Part shown: positions 57,791 to 64,000 of the stretch, in pieces | Position numbering within the stretch: position 1 is the stretch's first letter | Layout of the letters: each line of letters starts with the position of its first letter | Source of the DNA: Bacteroidetes bacterium OLB10 | Lineage (GTDB): Bacteria > Bacteroidota > Bacteroidia > AKYH767-A > OLB10 | Assembly: GCA_001567275.1 (NCBI GenBank) | Contig: LNBX01000026.1 | Coordinates: 314,056 to 378,055 of the forward strand | Direction of reading: 5' to 3' | Length of the DNA: 64,000 nucleotides | Program-made: the position numbers and the translations under genes | The notes under the pieces: generated by a model | What the model was told of the DNA's origin: nothing | Databases searched by the model: none | Seen by the model: only the letters and a program-made list of their open reading frames with translations

Positions 57791-58926
57791 TAATTTTTGT
57801 TTAAAATACTTTTTACTTTTTCGATGGTATAGTTGATTTCTTCTTCAGTGGTAAACCGTCCAAGGCTGAATCGTACAGAAGCATACGACTCATCATCATT
57901 TAACCCCATTGCTTTCAATACATGTGACGGTTGTTGCATTGCCGAAGTACATGCCGAACCGGCAGCTACTGCAACAGGTCTGATATTCTTAATAATCTCT
58001 TCGCTTTTCAAATCCTTAAACATCAGGTTGGTTGTATTACACAGTCTGTCTTTAATATTGCCATTAATAAACACATTGCCCTGAACTGTGAGGCTTTGTT
58101 CGAGCAGCGTACGCAATCGCGACTGATTCATGGAATCCGACAATAGTTCTTGTTCTGCCAGCGCACAAGCTTCGCCTAATCCGACAATACCCGGCACATT
58201 GAGTGTACCTGAACGAATGCCCCGTTCGTGTCCTCCACCATGAATCTGTGCTGCAACACTCAGTCGCGGATGTTTTCTGCTGATGTAAACAGCACCAACT
58301 CCTTTGGGTCCATAAATTTTATGTGCTGAAATAACGCATGCATCAATGCTATCTTCTTTTACGTGAAATGGAATCTTTCCAGCAGCCTGTGTAGTGTCAC
58401 TGAAAAAGAACACATCCATTCTGCGGCACAATTCTCCAATCTCCTTCACAGGAAAGACCACACCGGTTTCATTGTTGGCATACATGGCTGCCACCATAAG
58501 TGTATCTTTTCTGATGGTATTTTTCAGCAATTGTAAATCAATTGTTCCGTCACGATGAACGGGCAGCAGTGTAATGTCTGCACCTTTTGTTTTCAGAAAA
58601 GATAATGTATCGAGCACTGCCATGTGCTCTGTCTGATAAGAGATAATGTGTTTACCTTTCTCACAGTAATTTTCGAAAATGCCTTTAAGAGCAAGATTAA
58701 TTCCTTCAGTTGATCCTGAGGTAAAATAAATTTCACTTTTCTCACAACCTATGAGTGCAGCAACCTTTTCTCTTGCCTGTTCTACTGCTTCTTCTGCAGC
58801 CCAGCCAAAAGCATGCGTCTTGCTTGAAGCATTTCCGAATTTTTCTGAAAAATATGGAAGCATTCTTTCGAGTACACGTTTGTCAACAGGGGTTGTTGCA
58901 TTATAATCGAGGTAAACTGATTTCAT
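57790..58926 (-). CDS. IscS/NifS-type cysteine desulfurase
   Basis: 378 residues of the group I PLP-dependent cysteine desulfurases. Begins VYLDYNATTPVDKRVLERM; the PLP lysine is about 203 in ISAHKIYGPKGVGAVYI; the mobile catalytic cysteine is about 326 in AAGSACTSAMQQPSHVL; the His stacking on PLP lies in SYQTEHMAV. It liberates sulfur from cysteine for iron-sulfur clusters and tRNA thiolation; MiaB and MnmA, both sulfur-using enzymes, are in this window. No iscU is adjacent. It overlaps polA by one base and is divergent from the transporter gene. Confidence 0.95.
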   Translation of the reverse strand: MKSVYLDYNATTPVDKRVLERMLPYFSEKFGNASSKTHAFGWAAEEAVEQAREKVAALIGCEKSEIYFTSGSTEGINLALKGIFENYCEKGKHIISYQTEHMAVLDTLSFLKTKGADITLLPVHRDGTIDLQLLKNTIRKDTLMVAAMYANNETGVVFPVKEIGELCRRMDVFFFSDTTQAAGKIPFHVKEDSIDACVISAHKIYGPKGVGAVYISRKHPRLSVAAQIHGGGHERGIRSGTLNVPGIVGLGEACALAEQELLSDSMNQSRLRTLLEQSLTVQGNVFINGNIKDRLCNTTNLMFKDLKSEEIIKNIRPVAVAAGSACTSAMQQPSHVLKAMGLNDDESYASVRFSLGRFTTEEEINYTIEKVKSILNKN

Positions 58927-58952
58927 TTAATAAGACAGAAAAAATAAATGTC

Positions 58953-58960
58953 TAATTTTG
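58953..58960 (+). promoter_or_regulatory. Candidate -7 element for the transporter gene
   Basis: TAATTTTG is an exact TAnnTTTG match inside the first codons of the longer possible frame (ATG at 58948). If used, transcription starts near 58966 and the ATG at 58984 must be the true start. Confidence 0.35.
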
Positions 58961-58983
58961 GTTCTAAGATAAACAATTATTTT

Positions 58984-59697
58984 ATGCACACCCACCCGCC
59001 TGTACATCACGGTCATCATCAGGAAAAACACTTTACGCAATCGGATCTTATTCGTGATATTGTCATTGGAATGGCTGACGGATTAACCGTTCCTTTTGCA
59101 CTTGCAGCAGGTCTGAGCGGTGCTGTTGACAGCAATACCATTGTCATAACTGCAGGGCTTGCTGAAATATGTGCAGGATCAATTGCAATGGGTTTAGGAG
59201 GTTACCTTGCAGGACAAACCGAAGTTGAACATTACAACAGCGAGCTGAAGCGTGAATATTATGAGGTGAAACACTTTTACGAAAAAGAAAAAGAAGAAGT
59301 GCGTGAAGTGTTTGCTCAGTATGGATTATCAGAAAAAACGCAACATCTTATTGCTGATGAAATGGCTAAAGACGAAGACAAATGGGTTGAGTTTATGATG
59401 CGTTATGAATTAGGTCTTGAAAAACCGGATGAGAAACGTGCAGGAAAAAGTGCATTAAACATTGGTATATCCTACATTGTTGGAGGAATTGTTCCTTTAA
59501 GTGCATACTTTTTTACAGAGCATCCTCAGGAAGGATTGTATTATTCATCGCTGATTACAATTATCTGCCTGTTTATTTTCGGATATTATAAAAGTAAATT
59601 TACAGGACAACCTCCGGTGAAAGGCGGCATAAGAACAACTATAATAGGAATTATTGCAGCAGGTGCAGCTTACGGCATTGCACGATTAATAAGCTAA
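58984..59697 (+). CDS. VIT1/CCC1-type (iron/manganese) transporter family protein with His-rich N-terminus
   Basis: 237 residues from the ATG at 58984; the frame continues to an ATG at 58948, but that leaves only 21 bases to the divergent gene and overlaps a promoter-like element. The N-terminus is histidine-rich (MHTHPPVHHGHHQEKHF), followed by the family signature RDIVIGMADGLTVPFALAAGLSGA, five membrane helices and the conserved cytoplasmic helix pair between helices 2 and 3 (residues about 85-150; VREVFAQYGLSEKTQ, EDKWVEFMMRYELGLEKP). Members export iron or manganese from the cytoplasm or, in eukaryotes, into vacuoles. The His stretch may bind metal. No metal-responsive regulator is adjacent. 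Confidence 0.88.
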   Translation: MHTHPPVHHGHHQEKHFTQSDLIRDIVIGMADGLTVPFALAAGLSGAVDSNTIVITAGLAEICAGSIAMGLGGYLAGQTEVEHYNSELKREYYEVKHFYEKEKEEVREVFAQYGLSEKTQHLIADEMAKDEDKWVEFMMRYELGLEKPDEKRAGKSALNIGISYIVGGIVPLSAYFFTEHPQEGLYYSSLITIICLFIFGYYKSKFTGQPPVKGGIRTTIIGIIAAGAAYGIARLIS

Positions 59698-59734
59698 AAA
59701 AATAACCAATACTGCGTTTTTGCAGAAGTTGCTT

Positions 59735-61411
59735 TTACTGCTTTATCAGCTTTCGTTTATAAACTCCTTTATCCGTAATGATACGAAGTGTGTAAACACC
59801 TTTGGCAAATGTCGGAGTGCTGAGCTGAAAACTGTTGATGATATATGGATTAAAAATTCCTGTCTTTTTAGCTAACAGTTTTCCGGTAATGTCAAAAATC
59901 TCAGCAGAATATTTACGGTTACTGTCTGCATAAAAATTTATATTGACAGTATTTGAAAAAGGATTGGGATAAATATTTTCTATAAAATCTCCTTTACCAA
60001 AATTGGGATTGTTAACTGACAGCAACATCATTCTTGCAGAATCGAAATTAGGAATGCCATAGCCCAACAACGAATCGGGATTCAGATACTGTGATGCACT
60101 TTGTTTGACAGCTTCAATTATCTGCATATTGGTTGCAGAAGGAACACTTTGCCACAGGCATGCAACCATACCTGCAATCACCGGGCATGAAAAAGAAGTA
60201 CCATTACCCGAGAAAACAGAATTATCGTAAGGACTCGAAACATAGGTACCCATCCCCTGAGCTGAAACTGTAGGTTTCACTCTGCCATCGGCAGCAGGAC
60301 CTGTGCTGCTGAAAAATGCATACTGCTCAACTGAGTCAACAGCGCCAACGGTAATAATGCTGTCAGCATCACCGGGACTAATAATATAATGCCATGGATT
60401 GTTGCCTTCATTCCCCGCACTGTTCACCACAATCATTCCTTTGCGTGATGCCATGGTTGCAGCAATAGCTATGGGTGTTGTGCGACCATCCAAATCGGCA
60501 TAGGTATGACTTAAAGTTGAATCATCAAACGTAAAGTAGCCTAGCGAACTTGAAATGATATCTGCACCTACACTGTCGGCTGCCTCGGCAGCAGTAGCCC
60601 AGTTGTATTCTTCAATAGGATTTTCAGTGAAGGCATCTTCTGAGCGAAAAAGATAAAAGGATGCCTCAGGTGCTGTACCGATTAAATTTCCGGGATCATT
60701 TGCTCCGATTATTGAGAAACACATGGCTCCATGCGAATGGTCGTCATACACATTGGTTTGATGATCTACAAAATCATACGTATCAATAATTCTGTTATGA
60801 GCACGCAGACTGTCGAATGCTGTCATCACATCCACATTAAAAAAACCTGCATCCAACATAGCAATAATTTTTCCGTTTCCGCGGTAACCCATGTCATGCA
60901 GTTTGTCACCGTCTATCATTTTAATCTGATTTTGCGCGTATCCATAATTATAAAATGATGATGTTGAAGCCACTTTCTGCAACTGATGTTGCTTGTATGA
61001 CAAATTTTGCATTACAAAGCTGTACTTGTTAACATGATGCCCGTTTGTTGACGGCCGCCCAACAACTTTTGTCTGTTTCACAAATGGCAAACCATTGATT
61101 GCAGCCAAAGCATTTGGCGCTGACGATACATCAACGGTAACTTCATTCAGCCATTTGGAAGTATTCAACACTACAGCTCCTGTATTTTTAATCGCATTGA
61201 TATAGGCAGGATTCACAGGAAGGTCGGTTGAATCAATTGCAATGGAAGCCTGTGTTCTGCGTGCGATTGCCTGCTGCGATAAATACGCTGAAGGATTTGA
61301 TAAAGTATAAGGAGTTCCACCTTTATCATTCAACAATACTGCAATTCTGTTCTGAGCATTGACAGTTTGCGTAAACAGTAAGATAAAAATCAGGAGTAAA
61401 AATCTTGGCAT
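59735..61411 (-). CDS. Secreted S8 (subtilisin-like) serine peptidase with type A type IX sorting domain
   Basis: 558 residues. Signal peptide (MPRFLLLIFILLFTQTVNAQ), an N-terminal propeptide region to about 160, then the subtilisin domain with catalytic Asp about 187 (IIAMLDAGFF), His about 227 (DDHSHGAMCF), oxyanion Asn about 333 (VNSAGNEGNN) and Ser about 405 (GNGTSFSCP). The last about 85 residues (IENIYPNPFSNTVNINFY to KGVYKRKLIKQ) form a type A sorting domain, so it is a likely cargo of the type IX machine encoded here. It probably degrades extracellular protein. The lipoprotein and mnmA genes lie upstream on the same strand with only 4-base spacing. Confidence 0.95.
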   Translation of the reverse strand: MPRFLLLIFILLFTQTVNAQNRIAVLLNDKGGTPYTLSNPSAYLSQQAIARRTQASIAIDSTDLPVNPAYINAIKNTGAVVLNTSKWLNEVTVDVSSAPNALAAINGLPFVKQTKVVGRPSTNGHHVNKYSFVMQNLSYKQHQLQKVASTSSFYNYGYAQNQIKMIDGDKLHDMGYRGNGKIIAMLDAGFFNVDVMTAFDSLRAHNRIIDTYDFVDHQTNVYDDHSHGAMCFSIIGANDPGNLIGTAPEASFYLFRSEDAFTENPIEEYNWATAAEAADSVGADIISSSLGYFTFDDSTLSHTYADLDGRTTPIAIAATMASRKGMIVVNSAGNEGNNPWHYIISPGDADSIITVGAVDSVEQYAFFSSTGPAADGRVKPTVSAQGMGTYVSSPYDNSVFSGNGTSFSCPVIAGMVACLWQSVPSATNMQIIEAVKQSASQYLNPDSLLGYGIPNFDSARMMLLSVNNPNFGKGDFIENIYPNPFSNTVNINFYADSNRKYSAEIFDITGKLLAKKTGIFNPYIINSFQLSTPTFAKGVYTLRIITDKGVYKRKLIKQ

Positions 61412-61415
61412 GCTA

Positions 61416-62084
61416 TTATTTTTTGTTTGATGATTTCAGTGTTTCAGTATAATGTATGATGCGTCCGCCCGGGCTGCCCTGAAGTGAGTCGTAAACTTCT
61501 TTATAAATCATCCCCACTCCTGCTGCATACTTCTCATAATGTCTTCGTTTTTCAAAACCATAATCGTAATCCACCTGTCTGACGGTAAGCGTACTGTCGA
61601 AGTTTAGATTGTTTGCTGAATATGATTCATCAATACCAATGATTTTATAATCGTCAAACTCATCAGCCATATAATTTTTGGCGTTGCCATTCCAGTGTTC
61701 GTCCAGTTTTACAGGGAAAACAAGTTTTACATAGGTGATGTTATCTTCCTTTTTTTCTACACTTGTGGTTAAAAGATTTGCTGTCCACACTTTATATATC
61801 TGCCAGGGGTCTGTATCCGAATTGCGCGTATATCTTTCCAGTCGGAAAGTAGGACGACCCTGGTTATCTGAAAATACAGACTCAACACGTTCCAGCAACT
61901 GATAGCTGCTGTCATAAGTATTCAGGTCTTTATCAAATGAGCTAACATCATAAATCAATGAATCTCCAACCTGCATCGGAAAATAACGATAACTGATTTC
62001 TCCCTTCACTGATTCATCCTTCTTACAGCCGGCATAAATCAAAGTGATGATTGTAACAATAAGAAATATGTCAGCTTTTTTCAT
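61416..62084 (-). CDS. Predicted lipoprotein of unknown function
   Basis: 222 residues. A lipoprotein signal peptide ends at YAGC (Cys about 20; IFLIVTIITLIYAGC). The mature part is beta-rich with many aromatic residues (YRYFPMQVGDSLIYDVSSFD, RPTFRLERYTRNSDTD, GVGMIYKEVYDSLQGS) and resembles the family of Bacteroidota lipoproteins that begin Y.P...G..W.Y, function unknown. Its ATG overlaps the mnmA stop by four bases (ATGA), and the S8 peptidase starts 4 bases after its end, so mnmA, this gene and the peptidase probably share one transcript. Confidence 0.82.
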   Translation of the reverse strand: MKKADIFLIVTIITLIYAGCKKDESVKGEISYRYFPMQVGDSLIYDVSSFDKDLNTYDSSYQLLERVESVFSDNQGRPTFRLERYTRNSDTDPWQIYKVWTANLLTTSVEKKEDNITYVKLVFPVKLDEHWNGNAKNYMADEFDDYKIIGIDESYSANNLNFDSTLTVRQVDYDYGFEKRRHYEKYAAGVGMIYKEVYDSLQGSPGGRIIHYTETLKSSNKK

Positions 62085-63178
62085 TTTTCTTTTTCGATAA
62101 ATCCTCCGCCAAGCACATCATTGCCTTCGTAAAACACAGCACTTTGCCCGGGAGCTATAGCATGCACAGGAGCATGAAATACTACTTCGGCAGTTTCATC
62201 TCCGGTTTGTTTAACTGTGCTGAGAGTTCCGGGATCTTTATATCTGATTTTGGTCAACGCTTCTGTTTCGTCATTAAGGTGGCTGTACTTAACCAGATTA
62301 AGTCCTCTCACATTCATTGTTGTTCTTTGCAAGTCGTCATATTCGCCCAGCACCACAGTGTTGCTTTCCGGTTTTATTTTTACAACAAACATCGGTTTTC
62401 CGAAAGCAACTTCCAAACCTTTGCGCTGACCAATGGTGTAGAAAGGATAACCTTTGTGTTTACCTATTACTTCGCCTTTGGTGTTTACGAAAGTACCTCC
62501 ATCGAGTTTTTCCTCAATACCATCCACACGTTTTTTCAGGAATGCGCGATAATCATTATCGGGAATAAAACAGATTTCATAACTCTCACTTTTATTCGCC
62601 AGTTCCTTAAATCCCATCTCCATTGCCATGTTGCGAATCTCTGTCTTTTTAAATTTTCCCAATGGAAATTTTGTTCGTGCAAGACTTGACTGACTCAAAC
62701 CCCACAACACATAGCTCTGATCTTTGGAAGTATCCAGACCACGCGAAACCACATAGCGCCCATTTTCTTCGCGAACAGATGCATAATGTCCTGTAGCGAT
62801 AAACTCACAGTCGAGCATATCGGCACGTTTTATCAGTGCACTCCATTTGATATGGGTATTGCACAACACACATGGGTTAGGAGTGCGGCCACCCAGATAT
62901 TCATCCACAAAATTATCAATCACAAAATCGCCAAACTCTCCTCTGATATCGAGTATATAATGAGGAAAACCTTTCTGCACGGCAATACTGCGCGCATCGT
63001 TTATTGAATCGAGACTGCAGCAACCGGTTTCTTTTCCTGATGTACCGGAAGAAGCATAATCCCATGTTTTCATAGTTATGCCAATTACTTCATAACCTTC
63101 GTCATGAAGCATCATAGCTGCAACAGAACTATCAATTCCGCCACTCATCGCCATCAGAATTCTGCCTTTCTTACTCAT
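62081..63178 (-). CDS. mnmA: tRNA-specific 2-thiouridylase MnmA
   Basis: 365 residues. The PP-loop ATP-binding motif is near the N-terminus (MAMSGGIDSSVAAMML), the first catalytic Cys is in GRTPNPCVLCNTHIKW and the second in SYEICFIPDNDYRAF, with GLDTSKDQSYVLWGL and PFYTIGQRKGLEVAFG also present. It transfers sulfur, supplied ultimately by a cysteine desulfurase such as the one at 57790-58926, to U34 of tRNA for Glu, Gln and Lys. It is followed, overlapping by 4 bases, by the lipoprotein gene. Confidence 0.97.
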   Translation of the reverse strand: MSKKGRILMAMSGGIDSSVAAMMLHDEGYEVIGITMKTWDYASSGTSGKETGCCSLDSINDARSIAVQKGFPHYILDIRGEFGDFVIDNFVDEYLGGRTPNPCVLCNTHIKWSALIKRADMLDCEFIATGHYASVREENGRYVVSRGLDTSKDQSYVLWGLSQSSLARTKFPLGKFKKTEIRNMAMEMGFKELANKSESYEICFIPDNDYRAFLKKRVDGIEEKLDGGTFVNTKGEVIGKHKGYPFYTIGQRKGLEVAFGKPMFVVKIKPESNTVVLGEYDDLQRTTMNVRGLNLVKYSHLNDETEALTKIRYKDPGTLSTVKQTGDETAEVVFHAPVHAIAPGQSAVFYEGNDVLGGGFIEKEK

Positions 63179-63192
63179 TTCAAAAAAATAAA

Positions 63193-63912
63193 TTACTTTT
63201 TAATTGTATCTGTTTTCACTTCGAAGCCGTTCCTGTACGTTGATTCAATCCAGGGATTTCCTTTGTCATCACACAGAACCCACTTACCTACCCTTTCACC
63301 TTTGACATAATTACCCGAGTTGTAGGGCTTTCCGTCCACAGTGTAAACAACAAACTTGCCTGTTAGTTTATCGTCCTTATAAGTTGCTGTCATCATAGGT
63401 TTGCCATCGCTGAAATATTTGATGTAAGGTCCTTCCAGCTTATCTTTCACAAAAGTTTTCTCTTCTACCTTTCCGCCCTCAGGATAATAGGTGGTCCATT
63501 TACCATGACGTTTTCCGTCTTTAAAATTTTCTATGGCTGAAAGTTTTTCATCCGGTGTATAATAACGCCATGTGCTGTCTTTTTTTTCATTTTTATAAAA
63601 TCCCTCTGACATTTTCTTTCCATCTTCAAAATAAGAAATTGCTGATGCAAACACACCGGGTTTTTTCCAGTTCAACTGTGATTTCAGCTTTCCGCTTTCG
63701 TAATAGAAGCTTGTTGTACCTGTTTGCTTATCATCTTTGAAAACAGTTTCAGAAAACAACTGGTCGTTCCGATAATATTTTTTCCAAACACCCTGCTTCT
63801 GCCCTTTGCTGTCCTTACGGTTGATGGTATCTCCTTTGAAAACCATAAATGTTTGTGCGGAAGCATTCATCATCAATGCTGAAAATACAAAAAATAATAC
63901 GCTGCGTAACAT
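63193..63912 (-). CDS. Exported MORN-repeat (YwqK-like) protein
   Basis: 239 residues. A signal peptide (LRSVLFFVFSALMMNASAQT) is followed by eight or so MORN-type repeats, each about 22 residues with the pattern DG...G.W..YY..G.L....F.DGK (GKRHGKWTTYYPEGGKVEEK in part; KDKLEGPYIKYFSDGKPMM). Such proteins are often called toxin-antitoxin system YwqK family antitoxins, but there is no toxin gene here and the exported form argues against that role. Likely periplasmic or surface, function unknown. It ends 14 bases upstream of the mnmA start and may belong to the same transcript. Confidence 0.88.
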   Translation of the reverse strand: MLRSVLFFVFSALMMNASAQTFMVFKGDTINRKDSKGQKQGVWKKYYRNDQLFSETVFKDDKQTGTTSFYYESGKLKSQLNWKKPGVFASAISYFEDGKKMSEGFYKNEKKDSTWRYYTPDEKLSAIENFKDGKRHGKWTTYYPEGGKVEEKTFVKDKLEGPYIKYFSDGKPMMTATYKDDKLTGKFVVYTVDGKPYNSGNYVKGERVGKWVLCDDKGNPWIESTYRNGFEVKTDTIKK

Positions 63913-64000
63913 TCGGCAAAGGTAATGTATAGTTATCTGAACCTGTAACGGCTTTTCAAAAATTAAATTGAAAAATCAGGTAAAAGAAACGTGAAGAAGG

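Noticed and set aside
63193..63912. Toxin-antitoxin system suggested by YwqK-type MORN repeats
   Set aside because: The protein has a signal peptide and no toxin gene lies next to it; the name is an annotation habit.

Overview
The window is AT-rich DNA from a member of the phylum Bacteroidota. It carries a complete porP-gldK-gldL-gldM-gldN (type IX secretion and gliding motor) locus. It also encodes several surface proteins with type IX C-terminal sorting signals and a giant protein built from SprB repeats. Promoter-like sequences fit the Bacteroidota consensus (TTTG, about 20 bases, TAnnTTTG), and purine-rich ribosome binding sites are not conspicuous. I cannot place it below phylum from sequence alone, although the gene order (topA next to an arginase-like gene and the gld genes; miaB, sigma-54 activator, lptE, secG, groES, groEL) is typical of environmental Bacteroidota.

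Layout. 1-8280 (minus) is the 5' part of a giant CUB-domain and SprB-repeat adhesin that runs off the left edge. 8281-8843 has no gene, but on the plus strand it carries a cluster of hairpins ending in a terminator, a candidate small RNA. 8844-13497 holds an interrupted membrane protein, a thioredoxin-like lipid/redox protein, a class 3 lipase and a small lipoprotein. 13529-24094 is mostly minus strand: a beta-helix surface protein, hutU, a PIN-PhoH ATPase, then an apparent operon of a seven-heme cytochrome with TPRs, mltG, an unknown exported protein and a phosphohexomutase. 24256-30172 holds lepA, a MerR regulator, an M23 peptidase and alaS. 30218-35940 is the type IX secretion core. 36068-39884 is an arginase-like gene followed upstream by topA. 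40079-47379 (plus) runs miaB, sigma-54 activator, lptE, a TPR protein, secG, groES, groEL. A tRNA-fMet and cinA follow on the minus strand, then a DUF4197 gene, a 1730-residue repeat protein with a gliding-motility C-terminal domain, polA with a coupled cysteine desulfurase, a VIT1/CCC1-type transporter, a subtilisin-like protease with a sorting signal, a lipoprotein, mnmA and a MORN-repeat protein.

How the genes fit together. PorP/GldK/GldL/GldM/GldN form the export machine. The beta-helix protein, the S8 protease, the 1730-residue repeat protein and probably the giant SprB-type protein are likely cargo. LptE, SecG, MltG, the M23 peptidase and the lipoproteins are general envelope functions. 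The rest is mainly housekeeping (translation, replication, tRNA thiolation, chaperones).

Sequence quality. Four genes (the membrane protein, gldM, the arginase-like gene, cinA) are each broken by single-base indels, six in all, five of them in homopolymer runs. Because gldM and cinA are otherwise intact and conserved, base-calling or assembly errors are more likely than decay. The two long tandem-repeat genes remain open throughout.
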